Notes under the pieces: generated by a model
The model's database searches: none
What the model was told of the DNA's origin: nothing
What the model saw: the letters and a program-made list of their open reading frames with translations, nothing else
Source: Atopobacter sp. AH10
GTDB lineage: Bacteria > Bacillota > Bacilli > Lactobacillales > Aerococcaceae
Assembly (NCBI RefSeq): GCF_003664595.1
Contig: NZ_QXPZ01000030.1
Location: 1 to 48,806, forward strand
DNA: 48,806 nucleotides
Direction of reading: 5' to 3'
Shown: positions 39,436-48,466 of the stretch, in pieces
Numbering within the stretch: position 1 is the first letter of the stretch
Layout of the letters: the number at the start of each line of letters is the position of its first letter
Translations under genes and position numbers: made by a program

Positions 39436-39747
39436 TTATTATATTATGTTCTTTATCAAGCGTGGGCGCATAAATTTATTCTTTTATTATTCAAACACTA
39501 AAAATAAAATAAGACATGATCATTCTCTCTTATTTTTGTCAGAGGATTTATGAATTAAAATTATAATTACCTTCGGGAGTTTATTATCTTGAACTAACTT
39601 ACTAGCTTAATAAGACTATATCTTATTTCTGCTCATCTATCTACAAATTTGCTGTTTTTCTCTCTACCATACCTCATTACGTAAAATTTGCAAGTCTCTA
39701 TAGGTTTTTTAATAACTTTTTTCTTTCCAAATTTTAATTGTAGATAC

Positions 39748-39778
39748 AAAAAAAGAAATAACAATTTGTTATCTCTTT
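39748..39778 (-). terminator. Terminator of cargo 2 operon
   Basis: AAAGAAATAAC (39752-39762) pairs with GTTATCTCTTT (39768-39778) with a five-base loop, followed on the minus strand by seven T, ten bases after the aminotransferase stop. Confidence 0.85.
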
Positions 39779-39788
39779 TAATAATATT

Positions 39789-40877
39789 TCAACTTATATT
39801 ATTTATAATTTTTTCCAATTCAAAAATAAATTTATCAATCTTTTCTATTTTACAAGCTAAATTAACTCTAAAATATTTTTCAAATAGTTTATATTTAGAT
39901 GAAAATACAACTTTTATTTTATTCTCTTTTAAAATTTTTTCAAATAATTCTTCAGATATCCCTAACGCATCATAATTAACCCAAGCTAAATAAGAACCGT
40001 ATGTTAATTCATAATTTAACTTATTTCTAAATTTGCTATCTAATTCTTGCTTAAAATACTGCTTATTTTTTAGTATTATATCATTGATATCATCTAACCA
40101 AAATTTCCCTTCCATAGAATATAAGCATTCTGTTAAATAATATGAAAAAATATTTGGAGACATTAATCCATCAGATTTAATTTCATGTACTATTTCATCA
40201 CAAATCTTTTTATTATAAGCTATTAAATATGCTCCTCCAACACCCGAAATATTAAATGTTTTTCCAATTGTTTTCACAACAATACAATTATCATATTCTA
40301 TATTTACAGCACTAAAGAACTCATTTTGCACTATATCTCCATATGCTTCATCAACAACTAAATATATATTGTGTTTTGAGCATATATCAACTATTTCTTC
40401 TAATTTTTCTTTGCCTATGATTTTCCCTGTAGGATTATGTGGATTTGAGATTATTATACAATTAATTTTGTTTTTAATTATAAATGTTTCTAAATGTTCT
40501 TTAAAACATTCTTCAAATAAATTCAAATAATTATAATCAAAAACTCTATATAAATTTAAAATATCATTATAACCATTATAACAAGGTATAAAATTAAGTA
40601 TATTTACCTTATTACAAGAATCAATTATTTTCTTTATAGCATACTTTATCGAATGGGTATATACAAAATATCTATCATCAATAATTTGTCCATATTGAAT
40701 ATAAAACCATCTTTTTATAGACTCTGAGTATTGTTGTGAATCAGGATTACCATATCCCAATTTATTTATATTTTCCAGATACTTTCTAATAGGAAATTCA
40801 AAATCCATTTCTGCTATTCCAAAATCCAATTTGTATTTGGTTCTAATAACATCTTTTAAATAAAAATCATTTCTCAT
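39789..40877 (-). CDS. PLP-dependent class I/II aminotransferase (MalY/PatB-like)
   Basis: This is a 362-residue fold-type I PLP enzyme. ISNPHNPTGK holds the conserved Asn, DEAYGDIV the Asp that contacts the pyridine nitrogen, and KTIGKTFNISGVGG the Schiff-base Lys. FRVNLAC carries the carboxylate-binding Arg near the end. The pattern is that of C-S lyase/aminotransferases of the MalY/PatB group. It may transaminate or cleave an amino-acid intermediate made by the other cargo genes. It starts two bases after the transporter stop, and a strong terminator follows. Confidence 0.9.
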   Translation of the reverse strand: MRNDFYLKDVIRTKYKLDFGIAEMDFEFPIRKYLENINKLGYGNPDSQQYSESIKRWFYIQYGQIIDDRYFVYTHSIKYAIKKIIDSCNKVNILNFIPCYNGYNDILNLYRVFDYNYLNLFEECFKEHLETFIIKNKINCIIISNPHNPTGKIIGKEKLEEIVDICSKHNIYLVVDEAYGDIVQNEFFSAVNIEYDNCIVVKTIGKTFNISGVGGAYLIAYNKKICDEIVHEIKSDGLMSPNIFSYYLTECLYSMEGKFWLDDINDIILKNKQYFKQELDSKFRNKLNYELTYGSYLAWVNYDALGISEELFEKILKENKIKVVFSSKYKLFEKYFRVNLACKIEKIDKFIFELEKIINNIS

Positions 40878-40879
40878 TT

Positions 40880-42027
40880 TTATTCCTTTTTATTCCTTAT
40901 ACACATATTTGTTAAAATTGGTAATACAGCCATACTCATCGCAAATAAGGGAAGCTTTTGAATACTATATTTTATAGCTACTCCACCAAGAATACCTCCC
41001 AATGAAATACCAAAATTTATAAACGACATATTTAAACTTAGTAATTTTTCAGACTCTCTATTATTTCTTGATTTATTAATTAACATTTTTTGTATCATAG
41101 GTCCACTTGCCCACTGTATAACACTCCATAAAAATATTAAAAAAGATAATATGTAAATATTTTTAAAAATATAGATTATAGGTAGCAACAAAGTATATAC
41201 AATTAATATAATCTTTAAACCTTTTTTTCTGAACATTTATTTGATATTTTAGAACTAATATAACTTCCTAAAATGCCTCCAACTCCAAATATAAAAAGCA
41301 CTATAGAAACGCTATTATTTCCATTATTTTTTAAAAATGGATCAATATATCCCATAAATATCATATTAGAACCTAATATACAAATTGTAGTAAATAGTAA
41401 CATGATAACTTCAATATTTCTATACCATTCTATTTTACTGTAATCATCACAACAATCAATTTTATTTTTTATAAAAAAATCATCAAATTCAATACAATAA
41501 ACAGTTAATATTACAACAAATATAAAACTTGCTGATAACAACTGAGGAACTACTCTCCATCCAAAATTATTAGATATATGTGAATATGTTGGAATTAAAA
41601 ATGTATTAGCAGCTGCAAATGCACTATATAAGATACCTAAATTTTTGCCAACTTTTTTTAAGCTTGAAAACTCTGTTATATATCCAAAACATTTTGTAAT
41701 TAAAAATGATGCTATACCTGCTGAAATTATTCTTATTATAAAAAAAACTTTTATATCATGTATATAAGCTATTAACAAATTAGAAAATAATAAGAATATA
41801 ACCGAGGTTAAGATAGATATTTTATAACTAAATTTACCAAATACTTTTATTAATCCTGGTCCTAAAATCGCAAAAGATAATGCATATACCGATGAAATTT
41901 GTCCTGATAAAGACAGTGATATACTAAAATCTTTAGATATATCATCTATTGACCCTAAAAAACACAAAGCCATGCTAGCTGAAAAAAACACAGTAATCCA
42001 TAAAACAATTATTTTTTTCAACTCCAT
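40880..42027 (-). CDS. MFS transporter split into two frames
   Basis: Two ORFs, 41215-42027 (270 residues) and 40880-41236 (118 residues), together make a normal 12-helix MFS protein of about 380 residues. The first holds about nine hydrophobic segments, and the second the last ones (KIILIVYTLLLPIIYIF, SLGGILGGVAIKYSI, ILTNMCI). The break is a run of seven A. The first frame reads GAA AAA AAG GTT TAA, while the -1 frame reads AAA AAA GGT TTA into the second part. This is the classical A AAA AAG register, so a -1 frameshift would yield the full transporter; a simple deletion is the alternative. It may export the cargo product. The start overlaps the HAD gene by ten bases. Confidence 0.85.
41221..41227 (-). 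promoter_or_regulatory. A AAA AAG slippery heptamer in the MFS gene
   Basis: The heptamer is exactly in the zero-frame register for tandem -1 slippage, and the zero frame stops two codons later (GTT TAA). No convincing downstream stem was found; an AGGAAG lies about 40 bases upstream. Confidence 0.5.
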
Positions 42028-42717
42028 ACTATATTATCCTTAAATTGTTCTAATATATCTTCATTAAAATTGTAGTCTAATGTAACCAATTTCTCATAAT
42101 CTATGTGAAGTGTATTAAATCCCAATTTAATTGATGGCTCTATATCATTTATATATGAATCACCAATCATAATAGTATAGTGTGGTGTTATATCAAATTT
42201 ATTAATTAAATAATAAAATGCTTTTAAATCTGGCTTCTCATAACCTATAGACTCAGAAATAATTATATTTTCAAAATATTTACTTATTCCTAACTTATTT
42301 ATTTTCATTTCTTGTTCTTTCTTTAAACCATTAGTTAGAATATAAAGTTTATAATTATCTTTCAAATTAGATAATATATTATTTATTTTTGATTCAATGA
42401 ACATTTCATTAATCAAAATATCAAACATTCTTAAATAAAACTCTTTACAAAATTTTCTAGATTTATCTATTCCTAGTTTTTTAAAAGTTATATATGGCCT
42501 AATAATCCTAAGTTCATTCAAATCTATTTTTCCTGCTACTATATCATTCCACAATACTTTGTCTTGAATTAAATACTCCTTCATAAAGGTATTATAATCA
42601 ACCTCTTTTATATTTAAATCTTTATACAATTCATAATGGGCTTTTTTCCCAAAAATATTTAAAATTATATAAAGTATTGTCTAAGTCAAATATTATAGTT
42701 TCAATTTTATTCATCAT
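42018..42717 (-). pseudogene. HAD-superfamily phosphatase, frameshifted after motif I
   Basis: From ATG 42717/42714 the frame encodes motif I (IIFDLDNTLYNF) and stops after FWEKSPL. The rest continues in another frame with motif II (YILTNG), motif III Lys (GYEKPDLKAF) and motif IV (MIGDSYINDIE), a YjjG-like HAD of about 230 residues. Removing one base from the A6 run at 42642-42647 joins the parts as FWEKAHYELYKDL. The shift needed is +1, so it does not fit -1 slippage. The start overlaps the Nudix stop by about eight bases. If restored, it would be a nucleotide or sugar-phosphate phosphatase. Confidence 0.85.
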
Positions 42718-43120
42718 TTTTATTTCCTATTTTTAATGCCTCCTTTATAGCAAATTCTGTTATACCTGATGATAAATCACTTCTTTGACCATCATCTAAT
42801 GATATCCACTCATATGAACCAATTTCTCTTCCAATAATTATTTCTCCATTTATTTTTTTATTATTTAAATGAAATAAATACGTTTCTAATTGACTATTTT
42901 CAAATTGAGAGTTTGTATAAAAAATACCCAAAAAATCAAAATCATTGTCTACAGTATTCAAATTTATTTCTTCATTCAATTCTCTTTTTAATGCATCTAA
43001 TGGTGTTTCTGAGTTTTCTATCTTCCCACCAGGTAAAATATAATGAGTTGGATTTTTTTTCTTTTTAACAACTAGCATTTTGTTATTGTTTATAATTAAT
43101 GCTGAAGATTTTCTTATCAT
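42707..43120 (-). CDS. Nudix hydrolase
   Basis: This is a 137-residue Nudix protein that cleaves nucleoside diphosphates linked to another group. The Nudix box GGKIENSETPLDALKRELNE E is present with Gly, Glu and REL-EE in place; the last Gly of the box is Asn (EEINL). YILPGG precedes it. The ATG at 43120 follows AAGGAG and lies one base after the PP-loop gene stop, so the longer frame to 43156 is rejected. The substrate is unknown. Together with the HAD it suggests that a nucleotide by-product is broken down or that a nucleotide is the precursor. Confidence 0.92.
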   Translation of the reverse strand: MIRKSSALIINNNKMLVVKKKKNPTHYILPGGKIENSETPLDALKRELNEEINLNTVDNDFDFLGIFYTNSQFENSQLETYLFHLNNKKINGEIIIGREIGSYEWISLDDGQRSDLSSGITEFAIKEALKIGNKNDE

Positions 43121-43121
43121 T

Positions 43122-43790
43122 TTATTTATACTCCTTATTTCCCAACAATAAATCAATATGTTCTCTGCAATAATGAATTTTATCTTCTATATATTCTTTT
43201 ATTACTGAATCATCTGGTTCTGTAAATGAATCACCAAAAATAGACACTCCTTCCAAGGATTTATTATATATTCCAAATTCAAGTAATGCATATTTAACAG
43301 CTTTCTTATCTCCAAATTCATATATAGGAGATTCATATGTTATATTATATTCCTTTTCAAAATTTTTTAACATTTCCATAGCAATAATTTTTTGTTCCAC
43401 TAATTCATCTTGGTATTTAACAACTCCATCTAATAATTTAGTAATTCCATTTTGAATACAATAGGCTGTCGCAGCAGCGTGTATTGCCATTTTATCACCT
43501 AACAAAACTAAATTACATTTCCACTTCAATATATCTTTTTCTATATCTTTTATTGCTATTTTCCTTAATAATGCGCTTGTAGAAAGAAAGTGTCTTTCTA
43601 TGACAACATTAGGAAATCTTTCAATCAATTCTTTAACTCTTATTTCAGATAATTCACTTTTTATTCCTATACCACTAACTCCAGTAAGTAAATGAACATT
43701 ATTTCCCTTACTCGCTTCTAAACAAGCTACTAATGATGAATCTTTTCCACCAGTAAAAAGCACTGCAACGGTTTCTCTTTCTTTATTCAT
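43122..43790 (-). CDS. PP-loop ATP pyrophosphatase (adenine nucleotide alpha hydrolase)
   Basis: This is a 222-residue N-type ATP pyrophosphatase. The PP-loop VAVLFTGGKDSS is at the N-terminus, and LLGDKMAIHAAATAYC is the second conserved block, similar to QueC/ExsB and Dph6-like enzymes. Such enzymes adenylate a carboxylate or carbonyl and add nitrogen or sulphur. The QueC zinc-cysteine cluster is absent. The ATG at 43790 is preferred to the TTG at 43817 because GTGAGG lies nine bases before it. It is the first gene of the cargo operon, with a promoter about 60 bases upstream. Confidence 0.88.
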   Translation of the reverse strand: MNKERETVAVLFTGGKDSSLVACLEASKGNNVHLLTGVSGIGIKSELSEIRVKELIERFPNVVIERHFLSTSALLRKIAIKDIEKDILKWKCNLVLLGDKMAIHAAATAYCIQNGITKLLDGVVKYQDELVEQKIIAMEMLKNFEKEYNITYESPIYEFGDKKAVKYALLEFGIYNKSLEGVSIFGDSFTEPDDSVIKEYIEDKIHYCREHIDLLLGNKEYK

Positions 43791-43826
43791 TCCCAAATAC
43801 CTCACTTCAATATTCAATATACAACA

Positions 43827-43882
43827 TACACACTTATTTTAATATACACACTTATTTTAACATATAAGCTACATTATTTCAA
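43827..43882 (-). promoter_or_regulatory. Cargo 2 promoter overlapped by an 18-bp tandem repeat
   Basis: TTGAAA (43877-43882), a 17-base spacer and TAAAAT (43854-43859) form a good promoter. Two 18-base direct repeats (43827-43844 and 43845-43862, 17 of 18 the same) cover the -10 box and the start point, as an operator would. The rest of 43791-44039 has no gene and is about 85% A/T. Confidence 0.65.
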
Positions 43883-44039
43883 TACTTACATTTCTTAATT
43901 GAATTTCCATAAAATCATAAAATTAATTATATATTACTTGATTTTATAAAAATATATAAAAAGAAAAATCTTTCTAAATTTTATAATGTTAAATTTTTTT
44001 GAAAATTTTATTTTCTTATTTGTTTTATTTATAGATAAT

Positions 44040-44525
44040 CTATAAACTTTGCTCATGATGTTTTTCTTTTATCTTATCTTTTTGAGGTGCATTTCTAACT
44101 TTTTCTTTAAAGTGATTTAATTTATCCATTACAGATTCTCTCTTTTTATTCTTACCGGCAAATTTTGAAACAGTATCTTTAAAAGCCTGTTCCATAACTT
44201 TTTCATCTTTTGCCTGAAAAAACACTATCTTATTTCCTGTAATTAAATCTTTTTTTATACTGAATTTCACGCCACTCTTCTTTAATTCTCTTTTTAGATT
44301 TTTTAAATCAACATCATTTAACTCTAGGGTTTCAACTTTTCCTTTTTTCACTAAATCCTTTACTGTAGTCGGTTTTTGTTTGTCAATCAGACCTTTCAAC
44401 CCGTTTTTTTCTTTTTCCGCCTTATTCAGTATCATCTTCATTAGTTTTACAATTTCTTTCGAAGTCAAATGAAGTGCTTTTTTATTTACAGCAATTACCT
44501 GTCTTGTTACTTCTTCATTGATCAA
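44040..44525 (-). CDS. pcfB: PcfB-family protein (DUF3801)
   Basis: This is a 161-residue cytoplasmic protein. MINEEVTRQVIAVNKKALHLTSKEIVKLM, KNGLKGLIDKQ and KFSIKKDLITGNKIVFFQAKD match the PcfB family, which helps the coupling protein dock the relaxosome. The C-terminus has RESVMDKLNHFKEKV, nearly the same as the tail of the giant helicase. In relatives the next gene is virD4; here the cargo lies between them. It ends four bases after the DnaC-like gene's end region begins (gap of four bases). Confidence 0.9.
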   Translation of the reverse strand: MINEEVTRQVIAVNKKALHLTSKEIVKLMKMILNKAEKEKNGLKGLIDKQKPTTVKDLVKKGKVETLELNDVDLKNLKRELKKSGVKFSIKKDLITGNKIVFFQAKDEKVMEQAFKDTVSKFAGKNKKRESVMDKLNHFKEKVRNAPQKDKIKEKHHEQSL

Positions 44526-44529
44526 AATA

Positions 44530-45384
44530 TCACCTACTTTCTGTCAAAATTAAATTGGCTGCCATTGCCTTCTCCCTCATTGTTTTTAATCTATGATTTT
44601 CCCCATTGAAGATAAGAGGTGTTGCCATTTCAAGAAGTCTGGAATATATTCTCTTTTCTTTTAAATCTGTTGTATTCATCAAGTGGGCAATTGACAAATT
44701 TGTTGTAACAATAATGGGCTTGTTCGCCCTATATCTGCTATCTATGATGTTAAAAATATGTTCTAGGGCAAAAGAGGTATCTCTTTGTATTCCAAAATCA
44801 TCTATAATCAAAAGCCTATTGCTGTTTAGATTTTTGATATACTTATTTTTATCTATCTGTAGATTCATCATATCGTTTAATATCACTCCAAAGTTTGTCA
44901 TTCTAACTGTGATTCCTTTTTCTATCAAAGCATTTGCAATAGAGGATGCCAGATATGTTTTTCCAGTTCCAACTGCACCTGTTAATATAAGACCTATATT
45001 TTCTTTTTCCATATTCTCAAAATGCTTCACATAATTTAACCCTGCCTGTTTATGTTCCAAACTCCCATCTTCCCTCTCAAAAGTTTGTTTATACAAGAGA
45101 TTATCATCAAATGCCATACTTTTAAGTCTGCCTATACGCATACTACGTTCAAATTCTGCCATTTCTTTTCTTTCTTGTTCTATCTCTTTACTTCTACAAT
45201 CACAATTTTTAGGGATTTTTCTTGAAACACCAGCAATATTTACCATCTGTTGCTTGGCTGTATGGCATTTTCCACAATAGACAAGTCCATCTTCACTATT
45301 TACATAATCTCCATTTTCCTCATTTAGCATATTCTTTTCCATATTTTCAAACACCTTATCAAATACTTCACTTGTCGTTTCCAT
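44530..45384 (-). CDS. DnaC-like ATPase (helicase loader type)
   Basis: This is a 284-residue AAA+ ATPase. An N-terminal zinc-finger-like part has CGKCHTAKQQ and later CDC. The ATPase core has Walker A LTGAVGTGKTYLA near 131, Walker B LLIIDDFG, sensor I VTTN and the arginine-finger region KRIYSRLLEM. It resembles DnaC/IstB-type loaders found with replication initiators in ICEs, so it probably loads the host helicase when the element replicates. It lies between the initiator and pcfB. Confidence 0.9.
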   Translation of the reverse strand: METTSEVFDKVFENMEKNMLNEENGDYVNSEDGLVYCGKCHTAKQQMVNIAGVSRKIPKNCDCRSKEIEQERKEMAEFERSMRIGRLKSMAFDDNLLYKQTFEREDGSLEHKQAGLNYVKHFENMEKENIGLILTGAVGTGKTYLASSIANALIEKGITVRMTNFGVILNDMMNLQIDKNKYIKNLNSNRLLIIDDFGIQRDTSFALEHIFNIIDSRYRANKPIIVTTNLSIAHLMNTTDLKEKRIYSRLLEMATPLIFNGENHRLKTMREKAMAANLILTESR

Positions 45385-45430
45385 CTGTGAACCTCTCTTT
45401 CAATCAATTTTATTTTTTAAAACTCTTTAC

Positions 45431-46441
45431 TCATTGACCTTTTAAAAATTCTTTCCACAATTTTTCATCATCAGCATAATTCTCAAAATTTCTTACATCC
45501 TTTGATTGCTTATTGTAATAAATAATGTTTATAGGAGCATTGTAGATTATAGATAACAGATATGCTCTAAAATGGGTAATTTTAGATGTATTTTCTCTTA
45601 AAACGGATAAGATATATTCTATGTGTTCTTTTTTGATACTTAAGAATTTTTCCTTAATCTTTTCATAGCTTATCCATGTCTGATTGATTTTTAAATCTCT
45701 TTTACTTTCAACTGCATCCACCATAATTTCTACTATAAAATCTATATTTTCTTTTGTAGGACTATCCCTATCCATAAAATCGAAATATGAAATATTTTGC
45801 TTTATTATTTTTTCTACTTGACCTCCTTCTCCTTTTTTTGATTTTCTCTTACATCCTGTTTTATCTATGGAGGTGGTCTTACTAATATCAGTATCACTCT
45901 TTTTAGTTTTATTTATATTAGTCTTATTACAGTTTGTTTTTGAAACTTCTTGAGGTTTGTTTTTTAAATTTCTTGAAGTTTGTTTTTCAAACTTCTGTAA
46001 GTTTGCTTTTGAAACTTCTTGAAATTTGTCATTTAAACTTCTATCTCCATTTTTTTCTTCTTCCATTTTTCCGTTTTCTTCTATGGTTTCTACAAGAAAA
46101 CTTTTTACATAGATTATGTTCGGTTTTCCAAGCCCTCTTCTCTTCTTTTCTATCAGTCCAAAGTCTTGTATTTCTTTCATAATGTTGATTGCCTTATTTC
46201 TGCCTATATTCATAGTTTCTTCTATTTCATCTATGGTAAATATGATGAATACTTTGTTTTCTTCATCTAACCACCCATTTTTCATAGATAAGCTCATTCT
46301 ATCGAGCAAAATAGAATACAGAACTTTTGCATCGCTACTTAATGTTTTAAAAATGCTGTCTGTATATAAAATCTTCGGTATTTTAAAGAAGGAGTATTGA
46401 TCTGCTTCTTTTCCGTAGTAATAGCTAAATTTAATATTCAT
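45431..46441 (-). CDS. repA: RepA_N-type replication initiator
   Basis: This is a 336-residue initiator. The N-terminal winged-helix domain FFKIPKILYTDSIFKTLSSDAKVLYSILLDRM is characteristic of RepA_N proteins, followed by the second helix-turn-helix (NIGRNKAINIMKEIQDFGLI). The middle is a Ser/Thr/Lys-rich spacer with repeated EVSKANLQKFEKQ-type segments. The C-terminal domain (YFDFMDRDS... to LSIIYNAPINI) is of the DUF6017 type. It suggests autonomous replication of the excised circle. No clear iterons were seen near it; the origin may lie within the coding region, as in RepA_N plasmids. Confidence 0.9.
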   Translation of the reverse strand: MNIKFSYYYGKEADQYSFFKIPKILYTDSIFKTLSSDAKVLYSILLDRMSLSMKNGWLDEENKVFIIFTIDEIEETMNIGRNKAINIMKEIQDFGLIEKKRRGLGKPNIIYVKSFLVETIEENGKMEEEKNGDRSLNDKFQEVSKANLQKFEKQTSRNLKNKPQEVSKTNCNKTNINKTKKSDTDISKTTSIDKTGCKRKSKKGEGGQVEKIIKQNISYFDFMDRDSPTKENIDFIVEIMVDAVESKRDLKINQTWISYEKIKEKFLSIKKEHIEYILSVLRENTSKITHFRAYLLSIIYNAPINIIYYNKQSKDVRNFENYADDEKLWKEFLKGQ

Positions 46442-46479
46442 AACTTTCTCCTTCCTGTATTTTTATTTGTTTTAGCAAC

Positions 46480-46511
46480 AAAAAAAGAGATAACTCTTTT
46501 GCTATCTCTTT
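46480..46511 (-). terminator. Terminator after the BRO-type gene
   Basis: AAAGAGATA (46484-46492) pairs with TATCTCTTT (46503-46511), followed on the minus strand by seven T. It separates the antirepressor gene from the initiator gene. Confidence 0.8.
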
Positions 46512-46526
46512 GAAAATATCTTAATT

Positions 46527-47408
46527 TTAGTTGTTATCTTTACTCTTTTTATCTTCAGAACTTGTATTTTCTATTATAGTCTCTTTGACCACATCTTCTA
46601 TAAGTTTTGACATATCTACTGCATTTTTAGGACTGATTACAGGTTTACCGGTTCTTTCTTCTATTTCTTTTCTGGCATTACCTGCTATACCGCCTCCCTC
46701 TTTAGCAACTTTCCTATTTTCTTCTAATCCTTTAGGATTGGTTGTTTTAGTAAGTTCCGTTGTTGTGGCTTCTGCAAGCATATTAAGGACTATTTCAAGG
46801 GTAGTCATATTGTCCCTTAAATTCTCCTTTTTCAGTCCTTTTAGATTTTTGTATCCTCTTGTTGTCATTCCGGACCATGCTTTAGTGATTTCATCGGTAA
46901 GGATTGCGTATTCTTTGCCTTTTTCTATGCCATGATCCTCCCAAGCATCCGTAAGTTCCTTTCTTACTTGAATAGCTTGTAATCTTTGATTTATCCACTC
47001 TCTTGAATAGCCCTTCTTCAAATATGTTTCTAAGGCTCTGTCAATAGTAAGTTCCGGATCAATGATTTCATCAATTCGCTCTTTTCCTACTTCCGCAAGC
47101 CATAATTTGAAAGGCTCTGCCTTTGGGGATGGAATGGACTGAATAATACGGAAAATATCTTTCATATTTCCCGCCAATATTTTTCTTTTTTTGCCACTTG
47201 ATGATTTCATTTCTACCTGGGGACAATTTGTCCCTATGTAGAAAGCTAACTGTTCATCACGTTTTCTCATCTTCTTGAGATAATCTGTTGGATTTTTACT
47301 TTCTGACAAGACTCCAACTACATCGACTACTGAAAAATACCATTCTTCTTTTTCTTCGTCCCAAACAGAACGTATTTCTTTGTTCTCATACAATTTTATT
47401 TCGTCCAT
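46527..47408 (-). CDS. BRO-family antirepressor-like protein
   Basis: This is a 293-residue protein with an N-terminal BRO domain (IRSVWDEEKEEWYFSVVDVVGVLS, PTDYLKKMRKRD). A central conserved block like DinD/phage antirepressors follows (EPFKLWLAEVGKERIDEIIDPE, WINQRLQAIQVRKELTDAWEDHG). A Glu/Lys-rich C-terminus ends it. It probably controls a decision in the element's life cycle through DNA or protein binding. AAGGTGG precedes the ATG. A TATAAT box (47473-47478 on the minus strand) lies upstream, in the 101-base gap after parB, without a clear -35 box. Confidence 0.88.
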   Translation of the reverse strand: MDEIKLYENKEIRSVWDEEKEEWYFSVVDVVGVLSESKNPTDYLKKMRKRDEQLAFYIGTNCPQVEMKSSSGKKRKILAGNMKDIFRIIQSIPSPKAEPFKLWLAEVGKERIDEIIDPELTIDRALETYLKKGYSREWINQRLQAIQVRKELTDAWEDHGIEKGKEYAILTDEITKAWSGMTTRGYKNLKGLKKENLRDNMTTLEIVLNMLAEATTTELTKTTNPKGLEENRKVAKEGGGIAGNARKEIEERTGKPVISPKNAVDMSKLIEDVVKETIIENTSSEDKKSKDNN

Positions 47409-47509
47409 TGTACCACCTTCTTTTTTACATATTATTCTATCAAACAGTTATCTGAATTTATTTTGTACCTATATTATACTTCAAACTTCCTATTTCGTAT
47501 TTTACTTGC

Positions 47510-48466
47510 TTATATATTCTTAAAATAATTTTCCAATGCCTTTTCTATAATATTTTCTACATTTTCCTTTGTTTCACCTTGAAAAAATTTTTGAAAAATA
47601 TTTTGCGATAACCTTATATTCTGATATGCTTTCATCTTTGGTTGTTGTAGGTTCAATAAATATGCTCTAACCATCTCTTGATTTAAATGTTCTTCATTAT
47701 TCATCATATGAAGTACTTTAGCATCGCTTGGCTTTAAGGTTAGTTTCAGTTCTTTACTCTGCTGATATAGATATTCTTGTATCTCTTTTGAAAGATAAGA
47801 TAAATCCACTGCCATTGTTAGTCCTATTTTTTCATTATCAACATCTTGTTTCCAAAAATCAGATAATTTATTTAATCTAAGATACCTTGCAATGGATGCT
47901 CCTGAAAGATTGTATTCTTTTCCAAGTGTTTTTCTACTGTCTGCTTTACCAATCTTATCTTCCTTCTCTATAATACCCTTATCTAACAGTTCTATTTCAT
48001 TTTTTAAATCATTTCTCTTGCCCTGACTTGCTATTTTTTCATATCTTATTTTAAGAACAAGGGCTTTTTCTGTCGGTAATAAATCTGAGAATGAACGTTG
48101 CATTAGATTTGTTTCTATCACATAGGTATAGGCTTGTTTATCTGTTAGATTTTCTTTTACAATACAAGGAATGCTCTTTATATCGGCAAGCCTTGCTGCA
48201 TTTACTCTATTATGCCCGGAGAGTATTTCATATCTATTATCGCCTTTTTTTAAGACAATTATTGGATTTAATATGCCATTTTCTTTAACACTTTCCACCA
48301 TATCATTAAGTCTTTTCCCTTTATAAAGAGTAAATGGATGGTCATGATAATTTTCAAGTATATCAAGTTCTAGCTGCTTAATATCACCTTGCTCCACAGA
48401 TTCTATATCATCAAGCAAAAAATCTACTACATCTGTTATTTCTCTTTTCTGTAGTTTTTTACTCAT
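47510..48466 (-). CDS. parB: ParB-family partition protein
   Basis: This is a 318-residue ParB/Spo0J-like protein. The nuclease-fold domain has DHPFTLYKGKRLNDMVESVKENG, YEILSGHNRVNAAR and IPCIVKENL. A helix-turn-helix follows (GKEYNLSGASIARYLRLNKLS). The ATG at 48466 follows AAAGGAG; the longer frame to 48502 lies inside parA. It overlaps the parA stop by eight bases (ATGAGTAA). It should help stable inheritance of the excised circle. The centromere-like site was not found. Confidence 0.93.
   Translation of the reverse strand: MSKKLQKREITDVVDFLLDDIESVEQGDIKQLELDILENYHDHPFTLYKGKRLNDMVESVKENGILNPIIVLKKGDNRYEILSGHNRVNAARLADIKSIPCIVKENLTDKQAYTYVIETNLMQRSFSDLLPTEKALVLKIRYEKIASQGKRNDLKNEIELLDKGIIEKEDKIGKADSRKTLGKEYNLSGASIARYLRLNKLSDFWKQDVDNEKIGLTMAVDLSYLSKEIQEYLYQQSKELKLTLKPSDAKVLHMMNNEEHLNQEMVRAYLLNLQQPKMKAYQNIRLSQNIFQKFFQGETKENVENIIEKALENYFKNI

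Noticed and set aside
39470-39485. A GC-rich patch (GCGTGGGCGC) considered as part of an oriT
   Set aside because: No inverted repeats or nick-like context and no relaxase gene in the window; too short to support a transfer origin.
42636-42650. Programmed -1 frameshifting in the HAD gene
   Set aside because: The A6 run is in the wrong register; joining needs +1 or -2, so an indel is more likely.
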